Positions 45,196 through 57,026 of a stretch of 64,000 bases of DNA are shown here, one piece after another. The translations under genes and the position numbers were made by a program. The stretch spans positions 34,337,501-34,401,500 of the forward strand of contig NC_088342.1 in assembly GCF_036884655.1 (NCBI RefSeq), read 5' to 3'. The notes beneath the pieces were generated by a model. It made no database searches. It had not been told where the DNA came from and saw only the letters and a program-made list of their open reading frames with translations. The stretch is from Musa acuminata AAA Group (lineage: Eukaryota > Streptophyta > Magnoliopsida > Zingiberales > Musaceae). Positions within the stretch are counted from its first letter, which is position 1, and every line of letters starts with the position of its first letter.

Positions 45196-46266
45196 TCTGA
45201 ATGCATGAAGTTGTTAAATTTCGGACTTTCTTGACTCTTTGATCATTCACTTCAATTTTGTGTTGAAAATTGTATGCCTTGATGCTAAAAGTTTCTACGA
45301 TCATGCAATATTATGTTTATCTTCATGATTGTGATTGAAAAGCTATGACAAAACATTGTCCGAATGCATGATTTTGTTATATTTTTCTTCCGAACTTAAT
45401 GTATTTCTTGAATGGAGCTTTCATGAGTCTATGCCATATCAAGTTTATTTCATATCCATGCTCCATCACTTAATAATTTTTACATGGAATAAATTGACAA
45501 ATGCATCTCTCATGGATTTATTTTGTGAATTTTAATTGAGAAATGGATTTGATATAATGATTCTCTCATATGAATTCCTTCTTGATGAAGGAAGATTTTT
45601 GAGATGAACACTTGTAAGGATTTAATTTCACATATATATCTTGATCCTTGTAAAAAATGAAGCATAATGAAACTCTCTTATCGATCTTAACTTTATTTAA
45701 AATTGGTTCTCAATGGCTTTACCTTCCTTACTTTCTTCCTTGATGCAAAACCTTGTTGATAAATAAAAGGGAAGAAGTAATGAAAGTTATCTCCTTAATG
45801 TTGAGAACTTTTGAATTTTTTTTTTACCACACTTGCATTTATTGTTGAATCATTCTCTTTTTTGTTGATGACAAAGGAGGAGAAATATGTGGTAAATTGA
45901 TGATAAATGTATGCAATTTTACACTTGAAATGTTTGCATTATGATAAGATATCTAGAGCTTAATTTAAAATATTACAAATTGATATCTTGACATAGAATG
46001 AATTGCTATGATGATTATCCTTCATATTTGAAATATAAGACTTGAAAATGGATGTCATGCATTTACATCATTTTCAGAAAGTTACGTCATGATAGGAATT
46101 ATGATGGGTGTATTGATAAGTTTAAATGAACTTAACTTATCAATATATCTCTTGAATTCAAATGCTTTGAATTCAAGAATAACTTTTCTCAAGTATGGCA
46201 TAAAGATAGAGGGAGTTAAGGTTAAATCCGTCATCAATTGATCGTCATCATCAAAACGGGGGAGAT
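45196..46266 (+). other. Element K 3' noncoding region and PPT
   Basis: About 1.1 kb without coding signal. A PPT-like box (TTGATGACAAAGGAGGAGA) lies at about 45855-45885. The PPT proper (46253-46266) is interrupted by a C. Confidence 0.75.
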
Positions 46267-47744
46267 TGTTGAATCTCGGATTTTGATGATGAAGTCAATT
46301 ATCATTTGTTTACCTAATCTATATGTTGAGAAAAGTGCGCAGGATTAACTACGATGGCAGTAAGACATGCAGCAGGTGTTATGCTGGAGTCAAGATCAAG
46401 ATCACGTTGGGAGTTCGAGAGTTTGTCGGAAGTCCGGACATTCATCGGATGTTTTGCGGGAACCAGTTGAGAAGTCCAGGAGCTTGCCATAGAAGCTCGT
46501 CACAACTTGCCAAGAAGATCGTCGCGAAGTCCAGGAGCTTGCTGGGAGTCTGCCGGAGCATCGTCGAGGGTTTGTCGGATGTTCGCCGGAAGTTCGCCGG
46601 AAGCTCGCCGGATGAAGCAATTGACACATGGGAACACAAAATTACAGTAATCATGTTGTAATTATCGTAGTTATAGTATAGATTAAGTTAGGGTTGGGAG
46701 GTAATCTCACTAACTTAATTAGGGGCCAATTAGGCCCTTAATAGACTCAAATTGGGTCGAATGGAGCAGCCCATTCGGACCCAGAATTCCTGGTCAGCGT
46801 TGGCACCGCCTAGGAGACTTGGTCTCCCAGGGATTCTGGGTGGTAGTACCGCCCCTGTCAGGCGGTGGTACAGTCGGCAGTTCTTGCTACCAGTAGTAAT
46901 ACTATCCCTATCAAGCGGTGGTACCGCTTGAGCTCGGTCTTCGAGAGCTATCAAGCAGTAGTACCGCCTAGACTGCGCGGTAGTATCACTCAGTGTCTGA
47001 TGACAAGCGGTAGTACTGCCCAGTAATGGCGATGGTACTGCTAGGACCCCAGAAATCTGGGAATGGACACTTTTAGGCTCCAACTTTAACTCATTGGGGT
47101 CTATAAATACACCACCCATTCCTGCATGAAAGGGCAATGAAAAACTTGCTTTAATCTTGAGTCTTTGAGGCCTTAAAGTGTTGTAAAAGCTAGAGTTCTC
47201 CTCCTTCTTTTTTCTAAGTGTTGAGATCATTCAAGAAAAGAGTAAAACTTGTAAGGGTTGTCTCCTAAGCCCATCAAAAGGAGAAAAGTTGTAAACGGAT
47301 GGTTAGCCTTCGCCTATTAAAGGAAGGCCTCTAGTGGACGCCAGTGACCTCTTTGGAGGAGGAACCCGATAGTGGATGTAGGTCACGTTGACTGAACCAC
47401 TTTAAAATCTCGGTTTGCATTTACTTTGAGCATCTTTCCTTTATAGCAAACTGTCTCTCCTCCTTACTATGCTTTAAATATGTCTACATTCGCTTTAACA
47501 TAAAACATCTTCTGAGATCGGCTTTCTACGAAGACTTTACGAAATCTATGTTTTTGTGATTTACACTACTGCAAATCACCTTAGTCTTCTTTTACATTTT
47601 CACTTTAGACTTCAAGCTCAAATTTCTTCCGAAATGAATTGAGTTGAATCGGCTTTAATTGAAACAAAATTTTTGAAATCGTGAAAGTTTTCCACTGCAC
47701 TAATTCAGCCCCCCTCCCCTCTTAGTACACTCTTGATCCTAACA
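46267..47744 (+). repeat. Element K 3' LTR
   Basis: TGTTGAATC to CCTAACA, 1478 bp. Clearly the partner of the 5' LTR but with many base differences, consistent with an old insertion. Confidence 0.95.
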
Positions 47745-48340
47745 ATTATGTCCATAGTCGATGAGTCGAGTGAATTATTATGGAGATAATAATTCATGAG
47801 CCAGAAGGAGTTCTGATACGTATGATTCACGACCAGCTCGATATTGGGCCTAGAGGGTCATACACATATGGTAGGTATTATGACAAGTAGAGGTTCATAT
47901 ATGAAATATCCGTTGTAGCCTATATCTTATTGGATATCCAATAAGCCCCTGAATTATTGGATCCTCTAGATGAGATCCAATAATAGCCAATGAGAGATTA
48001 TTAGGTAGAGACCCACTAATCTAAGATGCTTGGGTAGTTGAATGAAAATTCAATACCCAATAGGGCAAGATCCATTAGGGATAAGTTAATAGGGGGCCTC
48101 TATAAATATGAGGGAGCTAAAGGGCCATAGGCTAGGCTTTTTATATGACACCTCCTATTCTCTTCTCCCCCTCTCCTCCTCAACCTATAGCCCCTATTTG
48201 GAGGCATGTGGACAACGAGAAGGGACAGCCCCTTCTTGATTGTGCGGTGCGTGCGAAGAGAAGATTTGGGCAGCGATTTGAGGAGCATCTTCATAACCCC
48301 AGTCATGTGGATTATCACTAAAGAGGAGGATAGTTAACCT

Positions 48341-49621
48341 TGTTGAATCTCAGATTTTGATGATGAAACCAATTGATAGTGTTTATGATTTAATCTATGT
48401 TTTAAGTGATGCAAGAAGCTTCGATTAGGGAGAGACAATTAAAGCAGGAAGAATTATGTTGGGCTAGAGAAAAACATGTCAAAAGATTGGACGTTGAGCC
48501 GAAGGATCAGTCGACGTATCGGTAGAAATTTTTGGGCCATGGGTTCGGGCATCGGATCAAGAAGAGCAAAAATTGTGCCAAAGAAATTGGAGTTGTGGAG
48601 GTCAACTAGTCAATTGGGCAATAGGCTACAAGAGAAGACGATGTACCGAATAATTAGACGATGCATCAATGAACTAATGATATGCCGGATAATATTTGAT
48701 TAGCTTAGTAATAATTTTCTAGATCAAAGTAGACTTTAAGTGTGCAGGATTAACTATGATAGCGATCAAAGCATAAAGCAAAATAAAGTCCTAGAGTCAA
48801 GAACGAGATTTCGTTGGGAGTTCGAGAGTTCGTCGGAAGTTCAAACTTTTATCAAAAGTTCTGATGAAATTGACCGAGAAGTCCAAGAGCTTGCCAAAGA
48901 AGCTCGTCAGAACTGGTCAAGAAGATTGTCGTGAAGTCCAGGAGCTTGTCGGGAGTGCACTGGAACATTATCGAGAAATCGTCGAAAGTTCGCCAAAAGA
49001 TCACCGAAAGCTCATCGGAAGAAACCTAAACTTACCAGACTTATTTAGCTTAATGTATACCTTAAAATTCATAGTTAGCACATGATTGGGTTGGAATTGG
49101 GCCAACTCAATTAGGGGCCAATTGCACCTAAGATTAGGTTGTGTTGGCCCAAGTGGAAGGTCCAAACAGTGACCCAACAGGTGGCACCGTTGTGGCACAG
49201 TCTCCGAGACTATGTCAAGCGGTGGTACCGCCTAAACACAGTCTCTGAGAGACTGTTAGGCAGTGGTACCGCCAGACTAGTCGGTGGTACCGCTAGACTA
49301 GGCGGTGATACCACCTAGTGTTAGTGTTGTAGGCGGTGGTACCGCTAGGACCTAGGAAACCCAGGATAAGACACTTTTAGGCTCCAAGTTTGAATCCACT
49401 TGAGGCATATAAATACCCCTCTTATCCCTGGTTAACACATATAAAACTAAGAGTAAAAAGAAAAGAAAACACTATTGTAATCTTGTGTGAACTCCTATCA
49501 AACTCTAAAGTGTTAGCCTTGTTTAAGAGAGGATTGAAGGGGGTTGTAAAGGTTCTCTCCTGAACCTGTCAAAAGAAGAATCAAGTTGTAAGGGTAGTTA
49601 ATCTACACCCATTGTAGAAAG
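48341..49621 (+). repeat. LTR L (Sirevirus-like), cut by LTR J
   Basis: It starts TGTTGAATC at 48341 inside the H 3' LTR, with no PPT or element interior before it. CpG-rich block (about 48810-49020), palindromes (about 49215-49345) and TATA box (49408-49415) are present. It stops about 250 bp short of a normal end, exactly where J starts, so J inserted in L; the remainder should lie right of the window. Confidence 0.75.
49408..49415 (+). promoter_or_regulatory. TATA box of LTR L
   Basis: TATAAATA followed by CCCC after the palindrome array. Confidence 0.5.
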
Positions 49622-51026
49622 TGCTAGTCATAAGTGCCCGGCAAGCCAATCACGTGAGTGATGGCACGTGTGACTTGACACGGAATCTTTTTGCTTATTA
49701 TATTTTGGTATTTATCACTTTATATTGATTATTGTATATATGCATGTATATATTGTGATATCCTTGTATCCGTGCAATGAGAATCGGATCGTGACGAGAA
49801 CACAATAATGAGATCGATTCACCTTTAAATACAGATCCTAAATAATCCCAATCATAGGTTACTCAAGAGGGACATCGTGATAACCGGATAGACAGGTGTG
49901 CAATATACCCATCCATATGATAGATGTAGCTAGTCTCATAGTTGCTCATGTGGGGACACTAGAGATACAATACAGGTGCTCATTTGAGAATGAGTTCACT
50001 AATTGATCCGCTTTTGGAATGCTGGATGGTTGATGATGCCTTATTGTCAGACAATGATTCCATGGTCCTAGTGGTGTATTTGGTCCTTAGACTTGAGACA
50101 CCAAGGATGTCCTATATGAGTGCTCCACTTTTTGATGCCAAACTTATAGGTTTGAATGTCCTAGATCTAGTACAACTAGTCATTGGGAGTGGTATTCGAC
50201 CTTACAAGGGCTATTAAGTGTCGATAGAGAATCATCCACTCTTGGCGTCATGAGAGGAATATCCCATGTATTCTTGCTCAGACAAATCCCTAGCCAAGGT
50301 CATTCAGGTTGAGAGAGAAAGAGTTCTCTGGGAGAATCCGATTAGAGCGAGACTCGAGTAGAAACCGTATGGGTCTGACAGCACCATGCTCGATATATGG
50401 TCTCTGAGATATTAGATGGATGAGTGACTATAGGTACATGGTAACTAAGGATAGACAGGTCAAATGGCTTGGATTCCCCTTAATCGTCTGGGGACTACGG
50501 TGTAGTGGCCTAGTACGTCCGTAGTCGATGAGTCGAGTGAATTATTATATAGATAATAATTCACTAAGTTAGAAGGAGTTCTTATAGGTATGACTCATGG
50601 CCAGCTCGATAATGGGCCTAGAGGGTCACACACATATGATAGGCATTACGATGAGTAGAGGTTCGGATATGAGATATCCGCCAGAGTCCCTGTCTTACTG
50701 GATATCCAATAAGCCCCTGAATTATTGGATCCCATGGACGAGATCCAATGAGAGCCCATGAGAGATTGTTGGATAGAGATCCACTAATTTAAAAGGCTTG
50801 GGTAATTGGATGCCGATCGAATACCCACTAGCGGAGGATCCATTAGGTTTTGACAAGGGGCCTCTATAAATAGGAGGGATTTAGAGCCTCATAGGCTAGA
50901 GCCTTTGCTTGCCTCTCATATTCTCCTCCCCCTCTCCACCTTACAGCAGGCCTGGAATTTTGAGGAGCATCGTCACAACCCTACTGTGTGGATCTCCGTT
51001 AGAGAGGAGGATGCTTGACCTCCTTC
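49622..51026 (+). repeat. LTR J (H-type copia LTR), cut by element M
   Basis: It starts TGCTAGTCATAAG with the intact TG end that has decayed in H, then follows the H 3' LTR throughout (GGCAAGCCAATCAC, the stretch around 50225, TATA at 50865-50872). It ends at TGACCTCCTTC where M enters; the last roughly 200 bp should lie beyond the window. Candidate left TSD GAAAG (49617-49621). Confidence 0.8.
50865..50872 (+). promoter_or_regulatory. TATA box of LTR J
   Basis: TATAAATA in the same context as the H LTRs. Confidence 0.5.
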
Positions 51027-51686
51027 TGTTGAATCTCGGATTTTGATGATAAAATCAATTGATGGGTTAATTGATCTAATCCATATTATTGAGTTGTGTG
51101 CAGAATTAACTACGATAACTAGAAAACACAAATGCAAGAATACCGGAGTCAAGTTCGATGGACGTTTAAGAGTCCGAAGAATCGTCGAAGATGTTGCCGG
51201 AACCGACCGAGAAGAAATCGGGAACCTGTCGGAATTTTCGGAAGTTCATCGAAAAGATCGTCGGAGGTTCACGGAGATCACCGAGAAGGCTCGGCTACTC
51301 GTTAAAGTCATCACAAGATCGGGAGCTTGCTGGGAGTCCGTCGGAAGAAGTTCGTCGGAAAGCTCGCCGGAACAAGACTCGACGTTCGCGGTTGAAAACT
51401 TGCTTAGGATGTCTTTAGTTATGTAGTTCACTTGTAATTAGGATTAGGATTAAGAGATAATCCTATATCCTGGTTAGGGGCCAACTGGGCTAAAATTAGA
51501 TTTGGTTTGGGCTAAATTTGAAGCCCAACCAGTGAACCGAAGGGTCTGGCGGTGGCACCGCCCAGCACTGTCAGTGTCAGACACTAATAAGCGGTGGCAC
51601 CGCCACTAACAGGCGGTGGCACCGCTAGCATCGGGAACCAAAGAGAATTCAAATTTTGGAGCCCAAATTTGAATCCTCTTGAGGCC

Positions 51687-51694
51687 TATAAATA
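51687..51694 (+). promoter_or_regulatory. TATA box of the M 5' LTR
   Basis: TATAAATA followed by CCCC. It now lies 8 kb from the M coding region, with N in reverse between them. Confidence 0.6.
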
Positions 51695-51866
51695 CCCCTC
51701 AAATCTCAGCTGAGATTACAACTTTTTTAGAAGCAATTGTTTGAGAGAAAGGCCTTAGAAAAGTCGTAGCTAGTCTTGTTTTCAATTTGCTAGTGTTCAC
51801 CTCCTTTCTTGCTGAAAATCTGTAAGAGAGTGAACCGCTTGTAAAAAGTTGTAAGAGGGGTATTTA

Positions 51867-53081
51867 TGTTAGGATCGGAGCGGCACTAAGAGGGGGGGGG
51901 GGTGAATTAGTGCAGCGGATTAAAACTTCGATTTTAACAAAATCTTTCGTACGATAAGAACGGAACATGAAAAGTTTAACTTGAAAGCGTATTCTTAAAG
52001 TTGCGCAGCAAGGGTAATAAGGAACTAAAGCAGCAAGAAGATTTGCAGTAATGTAAATGACAATAATAAAATGCAAACCAGAGATTACGCCGATTTTTAG
52101 AGTGGTTCGGTCAAATGACCTACTCCACTTGCGATGCCCCTCTTCGATGAGGCTCCCACCTTCCACTAGCAAATCTCTTGAAATGGAAGGGTAAACACCC
52201 CTCTTACAACCTTTTACAAGTAGCTCAACCTCTTACAAATTTTCAATAAGAAAGAAGGAGGAGAACTCTCTAGCAAATTGAAAACAAGACTTGCTAAGAC
52301 TTTCTAAGACTTTTCTCTCAATCAAAATGCTTCTCAAAAGTTGTAATCTCAGCTGAGATTTGAGGGGTATTTATAGGCCTCAAGAGGATTCAAATTTGGG
52401 CTCCAAAATTTGAATTCTCTTAGGGTTTCCGATGCTGGAGGTGCCACCGCCCAGCGTTCGGGTGCTGGGAGGTGCAACCGCCCAGCCCAGGAGGTGTCAC
52501 CGCCCAGCTCTCGGGTGCTGGGCGGTGCTACCGCCCACCCAGGCGGTGCCACCGCCTGGCTCTCCGATTTCACTGGTTTGGCTTAATTTTAGCCCAAACC
52601 ATAATTGACTTTGGGCCCAGTTGGCCCCTAACCAGGATATAGGATTATCTCTTAATCCTAATCCTAATTACAAGTGAACTACATAACAAAAACACATCCT
52701 AAGCAAGCTTTCAACCGCGAACGTCGAGTCTTGTTTCGGCGAGCTTTTCGACGAACTTCTTCCGACGGACTCCCATCAAGCTCCCGATCTTGTGATGACT
52801 TTAACGAGTAGCCGAGCCTTCTCGGTGATCTCCGTGAACCTCCGACGATCTCTTTGGCGAACTTTCGAAAATTCCGATAGGTTCCCGATTTCTTCTCGGT
52901 TGGTTCCGGCAGCATCTCCGACGATTCTTCGGACTCTTAAACGTCCATCGATCTTGACTCCGGTATTCTTGCTTTGTGTTTTCTGGTTATCGTAGTTAAT
53001 CCTGCACACTTAACTCAATAATATGGATTAGATCAATTAACCCATCAATTGATTTTCATCATCAAAATCCGAGATTCAACA
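51867..53081 (-). repeat. Element N 3' LTR
   Basis: 1215 bp. On the plus strand it runs from TGTTAGGATC to GATTCAACA. The TATA box is TATTTATA on the plus strand at 52368-52375. It has one palindrome unit fewer than the 5' LTR. Confidence 0.97.
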
Positions 53082-53096
53082 ATCTCCCCCTTTTTT
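53082..53096 (-). promoter_or_regulatory. Element N polypurine tract
   Basis: On the minus strand AAAAAAGGGGGAGAT, directly before the 3' LTR. Confidence 0.85.
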
Positions 53097-53978
53097 ATGA
53101 TGACAATCAATTGATGACGGAGTTAAACATAACTCCCCCTATCTATATGCCATATTATGAGAAGATGAAAACACTTGAATTTCATCCATTGAATTCAAGC
53201 ATAAACCGATAAGTTCTAACCGTAGAACTTATCGTTATTCTCATTAAGCAATAGTAAATGCGAAACTTCGATGAAAATCATAAGTCAAATGATATTGAAC
53301 GATTTTTACTATAATAGGAGATAAAGATTTTCAACATGAATTTCATGATATCGATGTAAGGCATGCTTTCAATATGATCAATCAATCTTGTGATATTCTC
53401 AAGGATTTTGTAAGGCATATAAGACATTCTCAAGGATCAATCAATTTTTATATAAGTCATGCTATCAAAATGGTACAAGTCATCACTTTTCTCCCCCTTT
53501 GTTATCAACAAAAAGGGAATGAGACTTGAAGCACATAATTTGTGATTATAACATTGATCATACAAAAATTTTATCATCCAAAATTAAGTATGCTAAAATG
53601 TTTATGTCGAGTTCATCATAAAGGAAAATTCAACATTCATCCATTTTATCAAATCTCTTCTTTCTATAATAAAAAATTGTAGGTGTACAAGGAAGAGATC
53701 GTGATTAAAAAATTCAAGTAGTAACTCCAATAAGTCAAGATCATAATTCGAATATAAACTCATTCAAATTGTCAACTTGAAACTCATAATCAAGCCATCA
53801 AAATCAATTTCGAGATTCATAAAATCATTAATCTTGATCAAGCCATCAAAATCAATTTCGAGATTCATAAAATCATTAATCTTGATCAAGCCATCAAAAT
53901 CAATTTCGAGATTCATAAAATCATAAAATCTTGATCAGAGAGAATGAAAAACTTTACGGAAAATCCATTCAAACACAT
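53097..53978 (-). other. Element N 3' noncoding region with a 48-bp triplication
   Basis: No coding signal. A 48-bp unit beginning CAAGCCATCAAAATC starts at 53791, 53839 and 53887 with near-identical copies; element A has a single copy at the homologous place (about 16450-16500). A PPT-like box lies at about 53486-53517. Confidence 0.85.
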
Positions 53979-56900
53979 TTATTCTTTGGGACAATTTAAC
54001 ATACCTAATTCCCTTCTAATGAATTCAAATTGATCTTCGTTCAAAGCTTTTGTAAATATATCTGCTAATTGATGCTTTGTGTCAATGAATTCTAGAACAA
54101 CATCATTGTTAAGGACATGATCGCGTATGAAATGATGCCTAACGTCGATGTGCTTAGTTCTAGAGTGCTGAATTGGATTTTTAGTAAGACATATGACACT
54201 AGTATTATCACATTTTATGGGAATGTTTTTAAAGTGAATTCCATAGTCTTCTAATGTATTTTTCATCCAAACAACTTGTGCACAACATGCACTTGCAGCA
54301 ATGTATTCGGCTTCCGCCGTAGATAATGCAACTGAATTTTGTTTCTTGGAAGTCCAAGAAACAAGTGCATGTCCTAAAAATTGGCATGTTCCGGATGTAC
54401 TTTTTCTATCTATCCTGCATCCGCCAAAATCGGCATCTGCATAAGCTATTAGATCGAATTTTTCAGATTTTGGATACCACAATCCTAAATTTGGAGTTCC
54501 TTTAAGATACCTAAATATTCTTTTAACACTCTTAAGATGAGATAATTTAGGTTTAGATTGAAACCTAGCACAAAGTCCTACACTAAACATAATATCCGGT
54601 CTAGTCGCGGTGAGGTAGAGTAGACTACCTATCATTCCCCTATATGTTTTTTGATCGAAATTTTCACTATTTTCATCCATATCTAACTTAGTCGCAGTGC
54701 TCATAGGGGTGTTTATTGCTTTTGAATTATCCATGTTAAATCGTTTTAACAATTCTAATGTATATTTAGATTGGTTAAGAAATATACCATCACTAAGTTG
54801 TTTGATTTGTAATCCCAAAAAGAAAGTTAATTCACCCATTAAACTCATTTCAAATTCAAGACTCATACATTTGGCAAATGATTCACATAGTGATTCATCC
54901 GAAGAGCCAAAAATAATATCGTCAACATAAATTTGCACAATAAGAAAATTATTTTTAAAATGTTTAATAAACAATGTAGTATCAACCTTGCCTTTAGTAA
55001 AATTATTTAAAATAAGAAAGGAACTAAGCCTTTCATACCAAGCTCTAGGAGCTTGTTTCAAGCCATAGAGGGCCTTAGTCAATTTGAATACATGATTAGG
55101 AAGAAGAGAATTTTCAAATCCGGGAGGTTGTTCGACATATACTTCTTCGGAAATAAAACCATTCAAGAAAGCACTTTTAACATCCATTTGAAATAGTTTA
55201 AAATTATTACTACTAACATAGGCAAGGAGCATCCTTATGGCTTCTAATCGAGCCACGGGAGCGAAGGTTTCTTCGTAATCGATACCTTTTTCTTGGTTGA
55301 AACCTTTGGCCACTAATCTAGCCTTGTTTCTAACCACGATACCATTTTCGTCTTGCTTGTTTCTAAAGACCCACTTAGTACCTATGACTAAGTGGTCACT
55401 TGGTCTAGGAACAAGCTTCCATATCTCATTCCTCTCAAATTGGTTCAATTCTTCTTGCATTGCAATGACCCAAAAATCATCTTTTAAGGCTTCATTAATG
55501 CATTTAGGTTCAATTTGAGAAAGGAAAGCGGTGTTAGCACAAAAATTCTTGAAAGAAGAACGAGTTTGAACCCCTTTTGTTGTATCTCCTATAATTAGCT
55601 CCTTTGGATGAGCATCTACATACTTCCATTCTTTGGGTAAAGAAATTTCGGAAGCAGATGCATTCAAATGGCTATTTTGAGGAGGGGGTTCGTTTAAATT
55701 CAAATTATCAAAACCAAGATCATCATCAAAATCATTTTTCTTTAAATCAGAAATTTCATGAAAAACTACATGAATAGACTCTTCTATTACTAAGGTCCTT
55801 TTGTTAAAGACACGAAAGGCCTTAGAAACAGAGGAGTAACCAAGAAAAATGCCTTCATCGGATTTAGCATCAAATTTACCTAGGGCATCCTTTTCATTTA
55901 AAATGAAGCATTTACAATCAAAAACTTTAAAATAAGAAATATTTGGTTTTTTGTTATTCCATAATTCATAGGGAGTTTTTGATAGAGATGGTCTTATTAG
56001 GACCCTATTCATGATGTAACAAGCCGTATTTACGGCTTCGGCCCAAAAATATTTGGGTAAACTATGTTCATTTAACATAGTTCTTGCCATTTCTTGTAGG
56101 TTTCTATTTTTCCTTTCAACTACTCCATTTTGTTGAGGATTTCTTGGAGTTGAGAAGTTATGATTGTACCCATTAACTTCGCAAAAATTTTGAAAGTCAC
56201 GGTTTTGGAATTCACCACCGTGATCACTCTGAATTGATGAAATCATGAAGCCTTTTTCGTTTTGAGTGAGTTTACAAAACTTAGAGAAACACTTGAAGCA
56301 ATCACTTTTGTGAGCTAAGAAATAGGTCCAAGTGTATCTAGAGTAGTCATCCACAATCACAAAAGCATATTTGCTTCCACTTAGACTTGTTGTATCAATT
56401 GGTCCAAATAAGTCCAAATGGATCAATTGTAATGGTCTAGTGGTGCTAATTTGATTTTTTGGTTTGAAGCTTGTTTTTATTTGTTTACCTAGTTGACATG
56501 CATCGCATACCTTATCCTTAATAAACTTCATATTCGGAATCCCTCGTACTAATTCTTGAGATGAGATTTTAGATATTGTTTTCATGCTTGCATGACCTAA
56601 TCTCCTATGCCAAAGCCAAGCATCATCATTTATGGCGGAGAAACACATTTCATTACCTAGTTCATCAAGATTGATGGTATAGACATTATTTTGTTTTAAA
56701 GCAATCATAGTCATGTTATGATTTGGTTTTTCAATAATGCACATATTTGATTCAAATCTAACGATATAACCTTTATCGCATAGTTGACTAATACTTAAGA
56801 GATTGTGTTTCAATCCATCAACTAGTAAAACATCATCAATGGAAAAACTAAATTTGTTACCAATAGTTCCCTTGCCAATGATTTTGCCTTTGTTGTTGTC

Positions 56901-57023
56901 TCCGAAGGTGACGTACCCTTCTTCTTTGCTAGTGAGCATAGAGAAATGAGATGGATCTCCAGTCATATGTCTTGAGCATCCACTATCGAGATACCATCTC
57001 TTGCTCCTAGCTTGTGGGTTTGT
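53979..57023 (-). CDS. pol: Element N pol polyprotein (protease, integrase, RT, RNase H)
   Basis: The frame is open from the codon after the gag UAG (57023) to 53979: 1014 codons, or 995 aa from the first Met at 56966. Using that Met as 1: protease DSGC lies just upstream (so the Met cannot be the true start); integrase zinc-finger residues H120, H125, C154 and C157; DDE residues D185, D248 and E284; RT with LVAKGF at 551, [12 protein letters not shown] at about 592 and YVDD at 680-683; RNase H with ADADFGG at 843 and STAEAEY at 882. No internal stop or missing catalytic residue was seen, so the protein looks functional. Expression requires passing the UAG. Nearest relatives here are the pol of A and M. 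Confidence 0.95.
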   Translation of the reverse strand, partial: TNPQARSKRWYLDSGCSRHMTGDPSHFSMLTSKEEGYVTFGDNNKGKIIGKGTIGNKFSFSIDDVLLVDGLKHNLLSISQLCDKGYIVRFESNMCIIEKPNHNMTMIALKQNNVYTINLDELGNEMCFSAINDDAWLWHRRLGHASMKTISKISSQELVRGIPNMKFIKDKVCDACQLGKQIKTSFKPKNQISTTRPLQLIHLDLFGPIDTTSLSGSKYAFVIVDDYSRYTWTYFLAHKSDCFKCFSKFCKLTQNEKGFMISSIQSDHGGEFQNRDFQNFCEVNGYNHNFSTPRNPQQNGVVERKNRNLQEMARTMLNEHSLPKYFWAEAVNTACYIMNRVLIRPSLSKTPYELWNNKKPNISYFKVFDCKCFILNEKDALGKFDAKSDEGIFLGYSSVSKAFRVFNKRTLVIEESIHVVFHEISDLKKNDFDDDLGFDNLNLNEPPPQNSHLNASASEISLPKEWKYVDAHPKELIIGDTTKGVQTRSSFKNFCANTAFLSQIEPKCINEALKDDFWVIAMQEELNQFERNEIWKLVPRPSDHLVIGTKWVFRNKQDENGIVVRNKARLVAKGFNQEKGIDYEETFAPVARLEAIRMLLAYVSSNNFKLFQMDVKSAFLNGFISEEVYVEQPPGFENSLLPNHVFKLTKALYGLKQAPRAWYERLSSFLILNNFTKGKVDTTLFIKHFKNNFLIVQIYVDDIIFGSSDESLCESFAKCMSLEFEMSLMGELTFFLGLQIKQLSDGIFLNQSKYTLELLKRFNMDNSKAINTPMSTATKLDMDENSENFDQKTYRGMIGSLLYLTATRPDIMFSVGLCARFQSKPKLSHLKSVKRIFRYLKGTPNLGLWYPKSEKFDLIAYADADFGGCRIDRKSTSGTCQFLGHALVSWTSKKQNSVALSTAEAEYIAASACCAQVVWMKNTLEDYGIHFKNIPIKCDNTSVICLTKNPIQHSRTKHIDVRHHFIRDHVLNNDVVLEFIDTKHQLADIFTKALNEDQFEFIRRELGMLNCPKE

Positions 57024-57026
57024 CTA
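57024..57026 (-). promoter_or_regulatory. In-frame gag/pol stop codon UAG of element N
   Basis: The single stop between the gag and pol frames, context TTG TAG ACA. The same in-frame TAG after TTG occurs in A (13242), G (28587), K (42156) and M (61838). A readthrough signal is inferred, not shown. Confidence 0.6.

Larger units (their letters stand above)
39052..47744 (+). mobile_element. Element K: full-length, heavily decayed Sirevirus-like element
   Basis: LTR pair 39052-40546 (1495 bp) and 46267-47744 (1478 bp), PBS, gag, pol and PPT (one C interrupts it). Total 8693 bp, inserted in the H 3' LTR in the same orientation. Gag and pol contain many stops and frameshifts, so this copy is older than A, M or N. 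Confidence 0.95.
2906..48340 (+). mobile_element. Element H: old TNT1-94-type Ty1/copia element split by nested insertions
   Basis: Pieces occur in the canonical order and on one strand: 5' LTR (2906-5513), PBS (5515), leader (5528-6861), gag (20367-21052), protease/integrase (21053-22210), RT/RNase H (36060-37920), PPT, and 3' LTR (38165-48340). The pol sequence is continuous across the gypsy insertion: the phrase CKFVGYPKET is cut after CKF at 22210 and resumes at 36060. Every coding piece has stops and frameshifts, so the element is dead. The 5' and 3' LTR pieces share the same unique stretches. Neither outer terminus is visible in the window as a clean TSD. Confidence 0.75.
38165..48340 (+). 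repeat. Element H 3' LTR, split by element K and cut by LTR L
   Basis: It starts TACTAGTTATAGG at 38165 (TG to TA; J has TGCTAG) after the PPT. Pieces are 38165-39051 and 47745-48340. The TATA box is at 48101-48108. It stops at AACCT (48336-48340), where L begins; the last roughly 200 bp, present in the 5' LTR, are not seen in the window. Confidence 0.8.
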
